Notes under the pieces: model-generated
Told to the model about the DNA's origin: nothing
The model's database searches: none
The model's input: the letters and a program-made list of their open reading frames with translations, nothing else
Assembly: GCA_002336975.1 (NCBI GenBank)
Contig: DDFA01000089.1
Span: forward strand, 18,470-47,132
Length of the DNA stretch: 28,663 nucleotides
Origin: Phyllobacteriaceae bacterium UBA1940
GTDB taxonomy: Bacteria > Pseudomonadota > Alphaproteobacteria > Rhizobiales > Rhizobiaceae
Reading direction: 5' to 3'
Position numbers and translations under genes: made by a program
Shown here: positions 1-8,136 of the stretch, in pieces
Layout of the letters: each line of letters begins with the position of its first letter
Numbering within the stretch: position 1 is the stretch's first letter

Positions 1-433
1 GCGCCACGCGCTGCTTCTGGCCGCCTGACAGCGCGCCGGGCAGACGGTCGGCCAGATTTGTCAGGCCGACGCGCTCGAGCATGGATTTTGCCCGCTTTTC
101 GCGCTCGGGCGCGCCCAGCCCTCGCTGCTTCAGACCGAAGGCGACGTTGTCGATCACCGAGAGGTGCGGAAACAGGGCGTAGTTCTGGAAAACCAGGCCG
201 ATGTCGCGCTTGTAGGCGGGCAGGGCGGTCAGGTCGCGCCCTCCGAGCGTGATTTCGCCGGATGTCGGCTGCAGGAATCCGGCGATCAGGCGCAACGTCG
301 TCGTCTTGCCGCAGCCCGACGCGCCCAGGAGCGACACCAGTTCGCCGGCGGCGATCGACAGCGACAGATCTTCCAGCACCTTGGTCTGCCCGTAATGGGC
401 TGTCAGGTTCTTCACATCGAGAGGTAGCGTCAT
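1..433 (-). CDS. ABC transporter ATP-binding protein, polyamine/opine type (partial)
   Basis: This is the ATPase subunit that would power the importer encoded just upstream on the same strand. Only the first 144 codons are present because the window edge cuts the gene just after the ABC signature. In the translation, the Walker A motif GASGCGKT lies at about residues 37-44, the Q-loop sequence VFQNYALFPH at 81-90 and the signature LSGGQKQR at 135-142. This spacing is typical of the PotA/MalK-like group, which feeds inner-membrane permeases from the cytoplasm. The Walker B motif and the regulatory C-terminal domain are beyond the edge. The start ATG lies 7 bases after the stop of the preceding permease gene, so it is probably the last gene of a four-gene operon. 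The ATPase call is certain; the substrate is not readable from this subunit. Confidence 0.93.
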   Translation of the reverse strand, partial: MTLPLDVKNLTAHYGQTKVLEDLSLSIAAGELVSLLGASGCGKTTTLRLIAGFLQPTSGEITLGGRDLTALPAYKRDIGLVFQNYALFPHLSVIDNVAFGLKQRGLGAPEREKRAKSMLERVGLTNLADRLPGALSGGQKQRVA

Positions 434-440
434 CGTCAGG

Positions 441-1229
441 TCATTTCGCAAGGAAGGTCAGTCCGAGCGTCCGCTCCACGACGGCCATCACGGCCACGGT
501 GAGAAGCATCAGCAACACGGATACCGAGGCGATCGTCGGATCGAAGAACTGCTCGACATGCGCCAGTATCTGGATCGGCAGCGTCGAGATGCCGGGGCCG
601 GTCAGGAACAGCGAGGTCGAAACATCGTTGATGGAGGTGATGAACGCCAGGATGAAAGCGGCGATAACGCCCGATCGCACATTGGGCAGCACGATGGTGA
701 AAAACGTCTTCAGCGGCGGCGAGCCAAGGCTGATGGCGGCCTCCTCGACCGAAAAATCGAACGAGGCGAGGCTGGCTGAGACCACACGCACCGCGTAGGG
801 CAGGACGATCAGCGTATGGCCGAACAGCAGGGCGAGAAACACCGGCGCCGATGCCCCCACGGCAACGGTCTTCAGCAGCGAGAAACCGAGCACAATCTCG
901 GGCACGAGGATGGGCAGTACGAACACCGTCGACAGCCAGCTTGGCAGCGTGATGCGAAACCGGTTGAGCGCATACGCCGCGGGAATGCCGATGATCAGCG
1001 CCAGTGCGGTCGACATGATCGCAAGCTGGAAGCTCGTCAGCATGGTCCGTCGGAACGCTTCGATGGCGAAGATGTTTTCGAACCAGCGCAGCGACAGGCC
1101 TTGCGGCGGAAAGGTCAGATAGGTGGTGTCGCTGAGCGCCGCGCCGATCACGATGATCAGCGGGCCGACCAGGAATATGTAGACGAGGACGGCGAAGCCG
1201 GTGAGCGCCGGGTGTGTGGAGGTTTTCAT
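441..1229 (-). CDS. ABC transporter permease, PotC-like
   Basis: A 262-residue inner-membrane permease with about six hydrophobic segments, starting with one at roughly residues 10-32. The cytoplasmic EAA loop that contacts the ATPase is visible at about 162-170 (EEAAISLGS), followed by a conserved proline in the next segment. Length and motif match the BPD_transp_1 family, and it is the second permease of a PotB/PotC-type pair. It starts 3 bases after the preceding permease stops, without a strong Shine-Dalgarno sequence, which suggests translational coupling. Its partners are the permease at 1233-2060, the binding protein at 2070-3110 and the ATPase at 1-433. Relatives carry polyamines, opines, iron or other small solutes, so the substrate is inferred only as a small organic solute. 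Confidence 0.92.
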   Translation of the reverse strand: MKTSTHPALTGFAVLVYIFLVGPLIIVIGAALSDTTYLTFPPQGLSLRWFENIFAIEAFRRTMLTSFQLAIMSTALALIIGIPAAYALNRFRITLPSWLSTVFVLPILVPEIVLGFSLLKTVAVGASAPVFLALLFGHTLIVLPYAVRVVSASLASFDFSVEEAAISLGSPPLKTFFTIVLPNVRSGVIAAFILAFITSINDVSTSLFLTGPGISTLPIQILAHVEQFFDPTIASVSVLLMLLTVAVMAVVERTLGLTFLAK

Positions 1230-1232
1230 CGG

Positions 1233-2060
1233 TCAGGTCGCCATCGGGTTGAGACGGCGCGCCACCCGGCTCATAACAAGAACGATGCTGATCGTCAAAA
1301 CGACCATGATCGTGGCGATGGTCGATGCGCCGACCCAGTCGAACGCGACCATCGCGCGCTGGTACATCAGCGTGCCCATCATCATCTGCCGCTCGCCGCC
1401 AACCAGCTGCGGCGTCGCATAGGAGGTGAAAGAGCCCGTGAACACCAGCACCGCGCCGACGATCAGCCCCGGCACCGCCAGCGGCAGGATCACCTGCCGG
1501 AACGTTGCGCCTGGCGACGCTCCCAGCGACGACGACGCCTGGATCAGGTCGTCGGGAATGTTCTCGAGCACGCCGACAAGGGTCAGGATCATCAGCGGCA
1601 CGAACAGATAGACCATGGCGACGATGACGGCGCCCTCGGTGTAGAGCATGGCGAAAGGCTCCGCCGTCAGGCCGAGCCACATCAGCGTCGAGTTCAGAAT
1701 GCCGTTTTTGCCCAGAATGATCAGCCAGGCGAAGGAACGCACGACCACGCCGGTCAGCAGCGGGAAAACCGCGGCGATGATGAGCAGGCTCTTGATGCGG
1801 CCGGACGTGCGGGCCACGACATAGGCGGTCAGGAACCCCACCACCAGCGAGATGGCGGTGGTCGCCAGCGACACTTCGAGCGTGCGCCACAGCACATTGC
1901 GCCGAAAGCCGCTGCTGAAGAAGGCGACATAGGGCGCCCAGATCCCTTTCGGGTCCGCCAGAGTCGTCCCGATGGTCGACGCGACAGGCACGATGAGAAA
2001 CAGCACAACGACCACAATTGCGGGCGTCGCGAGCCACCACCCTGCCTGCCGGTTGGACAT
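1233..2060 (-). CDS. ABC transporter permease, PotB-like
   Basis: A 275-residue permease, the first of the pair in this importer. It has an N-terminal membrane segment at about residues 8-32, several further hydrophobic segments and an EAA-like loop around residues 170-192 (ASSSLGASPGATFRQVILP), where the usual glutamate is lost as in many PotB homologues. The start ATG has an AAGG element about 8 bases upstream, which falls across the stop of the binding-protein gene, 9 bases away. Gene order (binding protein, permease, permease, ATPase) and the single-domain permeases match the spermidine/putrescine-like class. The family is confident; the transported compound is unknown. Confidence 0.92.
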   Translation of the reverse strand: MSNRQAGWWLATPAIVVVVLFLIVPVASTIGTTLADPKGIWAPYVAFFSSGFRRNVLWRTLEVSLATTAISLVVGFLTAYVVARTSGRIKSLLIIAAVFPLLTGVVVRSFAWLIILGKNGILNSTLMWLGLTAEPFAMLYTEGAVIVAMVYLFVPLMILTLVGVLENIPDDLIQASSSLGASPGATFRQVILPLAVPGLIVGAVLVFTGSFTSYATPQLVGGERQMMMGTLMYQRAMVAFDWVGASTIATIMVVLTISIVLVMSRVARRLNPMAT

Positions 2061-2069
2061 GGTCGAGCC

Positions 2070-3110
2070 TTACGAGCCGAACACTTCGTTCCAGCGGTCG
2101 ATCCAGTCCGACTTGGCCGCGTTCATCTTCGGATAGTCGAGGATCTTGAGTTTTGCGACGTTGTCGGCGCCATAGGTCCACAGCGCGGCCTGTTCCGGCG
2201 TCAGCTTGACGTTCGTCAGGATCGGCGCGTCGACGCCCTGCTCGGCGTTCTTCTGCTGCACTTCCTCGCTCAGCACGAAGTTGATGAACTCATGCGCCAG
2301 CTCGACGTTCTCCGAGCCCTTCGGAATATTGATCGTGTTGAGCGTCGCGATCTCGCCATCGCTGAGTTCGGCCCATTGTGCGGTCGGCACGGCCTTCTTG
2401 ATCTGCGCCAGAGTGAAATCCTGCGCCACGGCGGCGGAAATTTCGCCGGTCGAGAACAGGTTCACCAGTTCCGAGCCGGTGTTGTAGTTCTTGACCACGT
2501 TCGGCTTGATCGCCTCGACGGCCTTGAAGGTGGCGTCGGGATCCGCAAATGCGTCAACGCCCGCGTGCTGGCCGGCGATCAGCACCATCATCGGCCCCGC
2601 GGTGGTGGTGATGCCCGGCAGCGACAGCTGGCTCTTCATGTCGTCGCGCCACAGATCGTTCCAGGTCGTGATCGGCGACTTGACCTTGGCGCCGTCATAG
2701 ATGACGCCGACACGGCCGATCGTATATGCGGGGCCGTATTCGCCCTGCGGCGCCTTGCCGAGCTCGTATGCGTTGGCCAGGTTCGGCAGCTTCGACCTGT
2801 CGACCGGCTGGAACAGCCCTTCCTGAATGCCAATCTGCGAGTAGGCGTCGGTGAAATAGGCAACGTCGACGCCCTTGCCGCCGCGGATCTTGATCTTGTT
2901 CAGACGGTCGGCGTTGTTGCCCGTCTCGAAGACGATTTCGCAGCCGCATTTTGCCTTGAAGGGCTGGATGATGTTGGCGTCCAGCTTTTCGCCGTTGAAG
3001 CCCCACCAGGAGATCGTCAGCGTCTTGCCCTCGGCCGAAGCGGAGGACGCAGCGGAAAAAATTGTCGCAATGGTTGCGGACGCGAGAAGAAAATTACGCA
3101 TAGCGTGCAT
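2070..3110 (-). CDS. Periplasmic solute-binding protein, family 1 (PotD-like)
   Basis: A 346-residue secreted binding protein that delivers substrate to the permease pair encoded downstream. The N-terminus has basic residues, a hydrophobic core and an ASA-E type signal-peptidase I site near residues 25-28. The mature protein opens with TLTISWWGF, as in extracellular solute-binding proteins of the PotD/spermidine and iron families, and has the usual late WNEVF-like C-terminus. I chose the ATG at 3110 because AAGGA lies 8 bases before it. An upstream ATG at 3152 would add 14 residues ahead of the signal peptide and has no such site. It is the first gene of the four-gene importer operon. Its neighbours (phosphoribosyltransferase, nucleoside hydrolase, adenine-deaminase-like enzyme) hint at a nitrogenous substrate, but that is inference. 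Confidence 0.9.
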   Translation of the reverse strand: MHAMRNFLLASATIATIFSAASSASAEGKTLTISWWGFNGEKLDANIIQPFKAKCGCEIVFETGNNADRLNKIKIRGGKGVDVAYFTDAYSQIGIQEGLFQPVDRSKLPNLANAYELGKAPQGEYGPAYTIGRVGVIYDGAKVKSPITTWNDLWRDDMKSQLSLPGITTTAGPMMVLIAGQHAGVDAFADPDATFKAVEAIKPNVVKNYNTGSELVNLFSTGEISAAVAQDFTLAQIKKAVPTAQWAELSDGEIATLNTINIPKGSENVELAHEFINFVLSEEVQQKNAEQGVDAPILTNVKLTPEQAALWTYGADNVAKLKILDYPKMNAAKSDWIDRWNEVFGS

Positions 3111-3219
3111 GTTGGGGGTCCTTGACCTAAGGTGTTGTGGAATCTTCAGCAATCAAACTATTCGCTGTGCCGCCGACGCCGCAAGCCAAATTCGATCCTG
3201 TTGATATTCGTCGGCGCGT

Positions 3220-3972
3220 TCAGGATTCTGGGCGCCAGCGTCCGTCGGCCGACAAGGTCAGGCGCGGAGAGGTAATTGCAGCTAAGACCGGCAGTCCGGG
3301 CGTTTGCCTCGAAAGCGGCTCGCGCCAGCGCCCGCCCTGCGTCATCGCCACCGCGAAGGCCACCGGCGCGATGCCCGCTTTGGCCAACAGTTGCAGCGCC
3401 GCGCAGGAGGATGAACCGCTGGACACAACATCGTCGACCAGCAGCACCCGTTGCCCCGCCAGCACGGGAGTCATGCGAGGGTCGAGATAGAGCAGCTTCT
3501 TGTGGTCCGGCGTCGTGATCGATGCGAGCGGCTCCGACAATGCGTCGTCGTACCAGAATTTGCGAGAGGTCCCCAGAGCAACCATCCGCTGGTGGCCGAG
3601 CTTGCGCGCTACAGCATTGGCGAGTGGAAGACCGAGCGTCGGCACACCGACAACGATGTCGGGCCGGTATGGTCGTACCGCTTCCGCCATGGCTTGGCTC
3701 AGCGCGTCCTCGACCTCGAAGCTGGCCTGGTTGACAATCAGCGATGCGACCGCGCTGCGCCCGTCGCCGGGCAGGATGCGCACCGGCAGCAGGACCGTTC
3801 GGCCGTCGGGCAGGTTCGCGGGATAGGCGTCCGCATAGCCCGCCTCGTCGCTGGCGGCGTGCGTGCCCGCGGGAAAGACCTGTTGCCAGAATTCGTGCGG
3901 TGGGAGAGACAAGGCTGGCGATTCTCGACGTTTGTCTGCAGGATTGTCGCGACAGGAATGCGAGAAGCCCAT
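3220..3972 (-). CDS. Phosphoribosyltransferase, adenine/guanine type-I PRTase-like
   Basis: A cytoplasmic type-I phosphoribosyltransferase of up to 250 residues. The PRPP-binding loop is clear at about residues 176-189 (VLLVDDVVSSGSSS), where two adjacent acidic residues and the small-residue loop bind the ribose-phosphate. A PDIVVGVPTLGLPLA segment at 104-118 matches the conserved substrate-side loop. Such enzymes join a nucleobase to PRPP, consistent with the nucleoside hydrolase and deaminase nearby, although the exact base cannot be read. The start is doubtful: the ATG used here overlaps, on the opposite strand, the ATG of the divergent amidohydrolase gene. A TTG at 3912 would give a 230-residue protein that begins close to the conserved domain. 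Neither start has a convincing ribosome-binding site. Confidence 0.82.
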   Translation of the reverse strand: MGFSHSCRDNPADKRRESPALSLPPHEFWQQVFPAGTHAASDEAGYADAYPANLPDGRTVLLPVRILPGDGRSAVASLIVNQASFEVEDALSQAMAEAVRPYRPDIVVGVPTLGLPLANAVARKLGHQRMVALGTSRKFWYDDALSEPLASITTPDHKKLLYLDPRMTPVLAGQRVLLVDDVVSSGSSSCAALQLLAKAGIAPVAFAVAMTQGGRWREPLSRQTPGLPVLAAITSPRLTLSADGRWRPES

Positions 3973-5146
3973 GCCTGATTATGTCGACGCCGATGAACTG
4001 GCAATGCTTGTCGCGCTGAGGCGCGACCTTCACGCCTATCCGGAACTGGGCTTCGAGGAGACGCGCACCAGCGGCATCGTCGCCGCGCAACTGGCCGAAG
4101 CCGGCATCGAGGTTGACCGGTCTCTTGCGGCGACCGGCGTCGTCGGCACGCTTAGGGTTGGGCGGGGCGAGCGCGCCATCGCGCTGCGGGCCGACATGGA
4201 CGCGCTCGCCATGCCCGAGCTGGCCGAGCGGCCGTACAAATCCACCACGCCCGGCAAGATGCATGCCTGCGGTCATGACGGCCACACGGCGATGCTGCTC
4301 GGCGCGGCGCGGCGATTGGCGGCGACCCGGGATTTTTCAGGCACTGTGCATTTCGTCTTCCAGCCGGCCGAAGAGGGCAGGGGCGGCGCCAGGCGCATGA
4401 TCGACGAAGGCTTCTTTGCCAGATTTCCCGTCGATGCAGTCTATGGCCTGCACAATATGCCGGGGCTGGCGCCGGACCAGATGGCGGTGGTCGCAGGCCC
4501 GCAACTGGCCTCGTCCGACAGGTTCGAAGTCACATTCACCGGCGTCGGCACACATGGGGCGAAGCCGCATCTGGGCCGCGACGCCATGACCGCCGCCGGC
4601 CATTTCCTCACGGTGCTGCACACGATCGTCGCGCGCATTCTCGATCCGCTCCAGCCGGCGGTGGTCAGCGCCTGCGCTATCGAGGGCGGCAATTTCGAGG
4701 CGCTGAACGTGATCCCCGACCGAGTGCGCATCGGTGGCACGGCGCGCGCCTATTCGCCGGAGGTGCGCGATCGGATCGAACATGAGCTTGGGGCGCTGGC
4801 CGCCGGAGTCGCCGCCACCTTCGGCATTGAGGCCTCGCTTCGCTACATGCGCGGGATGCCGCCAGTGGTCAATCACCCGGACGCAACGCGCCAAGCGCTC
4901 GCGGCCGCGCGCACGGCGTTGGGCCATGACAATGTATTGACGGTCTTTCCACCCTCGACGGCGGGCGACGACTTCGCCTTCTTCGGGGCTGAGGCGCCCG
5001 GCGCCTATGTCTGGCTGGGCAACGGTCCGGCCGTCGATGGCGCGTTGCACCACAACAGCCGCTACGACTTCAACGACGAGGCGCTGGCCGCAGGCGTGGC
5101 GTTCTGGACGGAGTTGGTGCGGCAGGAACTGCCGGCGTCGTCCTGA
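3971..5146 (+). CDS. M20 family metallo-amidohydrolase (hippurate / N-acyl amino acid amidohydrolase type)
   Basis: A 391-residue dinuclear metal hydrolase that cleaves amide bonds of N-acyl amino acids or similar compounds. The M20D pattern is complete: LRRDLHAYPELGFEE near residue 16, HACGHDGH at 98-105 with metal ligands and the bridging cysteine, the glutamate pair of PAEEG at 134-135, GLHN at 159-162 and a late LHHNSRYDFND segment with the last ligand histidines. The dimerisation (lid) domain occupies roughly residues 180-290. The start ATG follows a GAGAAG element at short spacing; an internal ATG 33 bases on is possible. It is divergent from the phosphoribosyltransferase and convergent with the nucleoside hydrolase, so it is probably transcribed alone. 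Family confident, substrate unknown. Confidence 0.92.
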   Translation: MPDYVDADELAMLVALRRDLHAYPELGFEETRTSGIVAAQLAEAGIEVDRSLAATGVVGTLRVGRGERAIALRADMDALAMPELAERPYKSTTPGKMHACGHDGHTAMLLGAARRLAATRDFSGTVHFVFQPAEEGRGGARRMIDEGFFARFPVDAVYGLHNMPGLAPDQMAVVAGPQLASSDRFEVTFTGVGTHGAKPHLGRDAMTAAGHFLTVLHTIVARILDPLQPAVVSACAIEGGNFEALNVIPDRVRIGGTARAYSPEVRDRIEHELGALAAGVAATFGIEASLRYMRGMPPVVNHPDATRQALAAARTALGHDNVLTVFPPSTAGDDFAFFGAEAPGAYVWLGNGPAVDGALHHNSRYDFNDEALAAGVAFWTELVRQELPASS

Positions 5147-5161
5147 TCAGGACGACAGCCG
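5133..5161. terminator. Palindrome spanning two convergent stop codons, likely bidirectional terminator
   Basis: A perfect 20-base palindrome (gtcgtcctgatcaggacgac) at 5137-5156 is centred between the TGA of the amidohydrolase and the TGA of the nucleoside hydrolase. Both proteins end Ser-Ser-stop encoded by the same bases. Flanking CGGC and GCCG extend the stem to 12 pairs with one bulged A and a GATC loop. No U-tract follows on either strand, so it may act as a weak or factor-assisted terminator, or only as an mRNA 3' end stabiliser. Confidence 0.5.
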
Positions 5162-6055
5162 CCCGGCGATGAAGGCGAGGCAGCTTGCGCCGTCGACGGT
5201 GAGCGCAACGTCGATCCCCGCGCCGTCTTGATCGTCGACGTCGAGCGCGCCTGTCTGCATGTCGACGCTGATCGCTAGCCGCTCGAGGCCGAAGATCGAC
5301 GGGTCCGCCGCCTGGACCATGACGCACGGGTCGTGCAGCGGCCTGCTTTCGACGGCTTGCGACTGGTCGGCGGTCGAGTCGAAATAGGCTTCGATCAGCG
5401 CCGCGCTCACTGTCGCCATCGGCCGTCCGGTCGCGCGCAGAATGGACAGCGTTTCGCGTGTTGCGCGCACCTTGCGCGTCGCATCCAGCGGAATGAGGGT
5501 CAGCGAGACGCCCGACCGGAACACGATGTCGGCGGCGTCAGGGTCGGCGGCGATGTTGAATTCGGCGCGTGGCCCGACATTGCCGCGCTCATGAATCGCG
5601 CCGCCCATGGCGATGACGCGGCCGATCCGCGCCGCGGCGCTCGGATGATCGAGCGTCAGCCGCGCCAGATTGGTCAGCGGGCCGAGCGCCAGGACATCGA
5701 TCGACCGGGCCGGTTCGGCTTCGAGCAGGGCGGCCATCCAGCCGATTGCGTCATCGCCGGCCGCTGCTTCAGGCTCGGGCAGCGCAACGCCGCCCAGTCC
5801 GTCGCCGCCATGGATGTCGGCGCTGTCGAGGCGCCTGTCCGACAGCGGCCGCGCCGCGCCGGCGAAGACCGGAATGTCGCTGCGCCCGCAGAACGTCAGG
5901 ATACGGCCGGCGTTCCGCGTTGTCGTGTGGATGCCGATATTGCCGGCGACGGTCGTGACCCCGGCAATGTCGAGTTCGGAAGACCGCAGCGCCACAAAGA
6001 TCGCGAGGGCATCGTCAATGCCGGGGTCGGTGTCAATAATGATCCTGCGCGCCAT
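5147..6055 (-). CDS. Nucleoside hydrolase (inosine/uridine-preferring family)
   Basis: A 302-residue enzyme that cleaves the N-glycosidic bond of ribonucleosides to free base plus ribose. The N-terminal calcium-binding signature is intact (IIIDTDPGIDDALAI at residues 5-19, with D10, D14 and D15). It is followed by HGGDGLGG, ALGPLTNLA, an AMGGA segment and NIAADPDAADIVF, all typical of IunH-fold proteins. A late LHDPCV segment supplies the remaining active-site histidine and calcium aspartate. The chosen ATG has GGAG 7 bases upstream, whereas a start 72 bases further upstream adds an unlikely leader. It runs convergent with the M20 hydrolase and divergent from the adenine-deaminase-like gene, suggesting that base release and base deamination are co-located. 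Specificity is not readable. Confidence 0.93.
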   Translation of the reverse strand: MARRIIIDTDPGIDDALAIFVALRSSELDIAGVTTVAGNIGIHTTTRNAGRILTFCGRSDIPVFAGAARPLSDRRLDSADIHGGDGLGGVALPEPEAAAGDDAIGWMAALLEAEPARSIDVLALGPLTNLARLTLDHPSAAARIGRVIAMGGAIHERGNVGPRAEFNIAADPDAADIVFRSGVSLTLIPLDATRKVRATRETLSILRATGRPMATVSAALIEAYFDSTADQSQAVESRPLHDPCVMVQAADPSIFGLERLAISVDMQTGALDVDDQDGAGIDVALTVDGASCLAFIAGRLSS

Positions 6056-6173
6056 GAGTGAACTCCGTTCGACGGTTTCATGACACCATGCAGCCATGAA
6101 ACGGTCTGCCGGCGCTGCTTGTTTCATCGTTGGCGCTCTTGCTCAAGCGCGACATTTGCGCCAAGCCGTCGCA

Positions 6174-8048
6174 ATGACCCATGGCCAGACCCTGCCTGAT
6201 GATCTTCTGATCGACGGAGAAGCCGAAATCCGTATACGCCAGCATCTGACGCTGGTCGCGCTCGGCAAGGCCAGGGCCGACAGGATCATCCGCGTCGGAC
6301 GGATGCTGGAAGTCAATTCCGGCCAGTGGTTGCGCCATCAGGATATCGTCGTCAGCGGCCGGCGTATCGTCTATGTCGGGCCCTCAGGCTCATACTCCGG
6401 CGTCGCCGACGAGGTCGTCGACCGCTCCGGCCTTTGCGCCGCGCCCGGCTTCGGCGAGGTTCACAAGCATATCGAGAGCTCGCATCTGACGCCCGAATTC
6501 GAGGCCGCGCTTGTCGTTCCGCGCGGCAACACCTGGACATGCGAGGCGAGCCACGAATTTTCGAATGTTAATGGCCCGCGCAATCTGGAGTTCTGGCTGA
6601 CGGCCCGGCGCGCCGGTTCGCCGATGAAGATATTTCCGCTGCCGGGTTCGGCCGTGCCGCCCACCGCCTATGAATGGGGCGGCGGTCATTTCGGCCATGC
6701 CGAACAGGCGTCGTTCATGGCCGAAAGCCTGATGGTGGCGGGCCTCGACGAGGTGATGGACTGGCCGGCGCTTTGGAACCCCGAGAATCCGTCGCACCGG
6801 CGTCTTTGGGGCATGATCCGCGCCACCTTCGAGCAGCGCGGCGTCGTCGAGGGTCATGGCGCGGGCCTGCGCGGCCTGCCGTCGATCAACGCGTTCGCCG
6901 CCGCCGGCCTCGCCTCCGACCATGAGGCCTGGACGGCGGAGGAGGCATGGGACAAGCTCACGCGCGGCGTCTTTCTCGAGATCAGGCCGCATTCCATGCC
7001 TGACATCATCGCCGGCCTGTTGGAGCGCGGCCTTCAGGACTGGAGCCAGGTCGCCTTTGCCACCGACGACCGTGGCGCGTCCGAAACACTCAAGATCGGC
7101 GCGACCGATCACAATGTCCGCCTTGCCATCGAAAGCGGGCTGAAACCGGAAATCGCCTACCAATGCGTGTCGATCAACCCGGCGCGGCACATGCGGCTGA
7201 CGCCGTGGGTCGGCTCGATCGCGCCCGGACGTTTCGCCGATCTCGTGCTGCTCGAAGATCCGGCGAAAGTCTCCATCGCGGAAGTTTGGGCCGACGGCGC
7301 TCAGGCATCGCAGGGCGGGGATTATCTTGGGCCGCTCCCCTCCATCGACTGGCCGCAATGGGCCACCCGCACAGTCAACATCGGACGCAGGCTCGACGCC
7401 TCGGATTTCGCGCTGGCCGCCGCGCCCGGCCGCGCCACCATGCGCGCGGCGCTGCTGCGACCTTTCCACTGGGCCGACGATTTCATCGAGGCTGAACTTG
7501 ACGTCGTCGATGGCGAGGTGGTCCGCGACGCGTCGCGCAACATCACCAAATTCGCCATCGTCGATCGTTTTTCCGGCGATGGACTGGTGTCGAAAATGTT
7601 CTGGCTCGGCTGCGGCCCCAGGACCCCCGATACCGCCGTCGGCTGCACGGTCGGCCATGACAAGCACAACATCTGGGTGGTCGGCTCATCCGACGCGGCG
7701 ATGGCGCTTGTCGTCAACCGGATCGTCGACAATCAGGGCGGCTGGGCGCTGGCGGTTGCGGGCGACATCCGCGCCGACGTGCGGTATGAAGTCGGAGGGC
7801 TGATGACGGGGCGACCGGCCGCGGCGCTGGACGCCGACATGGAGCGGTTCTATCGCGAGGCCGCAGCGGTCGAGTGGCTCTATGAGCCGACCTATTCGCC
7901 GCGCTGGTTTCCCGGCTTTCCCGAGCGCCTGCAATTCGCCACCCTCACCTGCGCGCCCTGGCGCTGGGCGCTTGTCGCGCCGACGGCCGAAGCGCCGCAA
8001 GGATTTATCAACGTCCAGACCGGCGAGACCCATCCGGTTGTCTGGTGA
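6174..8048 (+). CDS. Adenine deaminase family protein (AdeC-like, divergent)
   Basis: A 624-residue amidohydrolase-superfamily protein with the domain order of bacterial adenine deaminase: a small beta domain, the metal TIM barrel and the adenine-deaminase C-terminal domain. Visible motifs are EVHKHIESS (residues 95-103, metal histidines), ASHEFSNVNG (125-134), EGHGAGLRG (226-234), SDHE (248-251), ATDDR (296-300) and, late, GHDKHNIWVVG. Canonical enzymes have HVHIESS, DPHE and GHAPG, so this is a divergent member. Deamination of adenine to hypoxanthine is the family activity, but a modified purine is possible. The start is uncertain: ATG 6174 is preferred for the typical MTHGQTLPDD-like opening, while ATG 6096 adds 26 residues. 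It is divergent from the nucleoside hydrolase, whose product could be its substrate. Confidence 0.85.
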   Translation: MTHGQTLPDDLLIDGEAEIRIRQHLTLVALGKARADRIIRVGRMLEVNSGQWLRHQDIVVSGRRIVYVGPSGSYSGVADEVVDRSGLCAAPGFGEVHKHIESSHLTPEFEAALVVPRGNTWTCEASHEFSNVNGPRNLEFWLTARRAGSPMKIFPLPGSAVPPTAYEWGGGHFGHAEQASFMAESLMVAGLDEVMDWPALWNPENPSHRRLWGMIRATFEQRGVVEGHGAGLRGLPSINAFAAAGLASDHEAWTAEEAWDKLTRGVFLEIRPHSMPDIIAGLLERGLQDWSQVAFATDDRGASETLKIGATDHNVRLAIESGLKPEIAYQCVSINPARHMRLTPWVGSIAPGRFADLVLLEDPAKVSIAEVWADGAQASQGGDYLGPLPSIDWPQWATRTVNIGRRLDASDFALAAAPGRATMRAALLRPFHWADDFIEAELDVVDGEVVRDASRNITKFAIVDRFSGDGLVSKMFWLGCGPRTPDTAVGCTVGHDKHNIWVVGSSDAAMALVVNRIVDNQGGWALAVAGDIRADVRYEVGGLMTGRPAAALDADMERFYREAAAVEWLYEPTYSPRWFPGFPERLQFATLTCAPWRWALVAPTAEAPQGFINVQTGETHPVVW

Positions 8049-8093
8049 CCGCGCCTGCCCGTCGTCTCCGGCATTTTCCACGCCAGCGGAGAT

Positions 8094-8112
8094 CGCCGCC
8101 GACAAGGCGGCG
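8094..8112. terminator. GC-rich hairpin between convergent genes
   Basis: CGCCGCC, a GACAA loop and GGCGGCG form a 7-pair perfect stem in the gap between the adenine-deaminase-like gene (+) and the AEP permease gene (-). The position fits a shared terminator, but no T-run follows, so rho-independent activity is uncertain. Confidence 0.4.
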
Positions 8113-8136
8113 CGATGGCGCCGGCGGATTGCATTT

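Noticed and set aside
436..2181. A 581-codon minus-strand frame overlapping both permeases in another phase
   Set aside because: The translation is low-complexity Arg/His/Asp with no membrane segments, whereas the other frame gives two well-formed permeases with EAA loops.
816..3125. A 769-codon plus-strand open frame
   Set aside because: It is antisense to three transporter genes with clear motifs, is very rich in Arg/His/Asp/Gln as expected of GC-rich antisense, and shows no domain.
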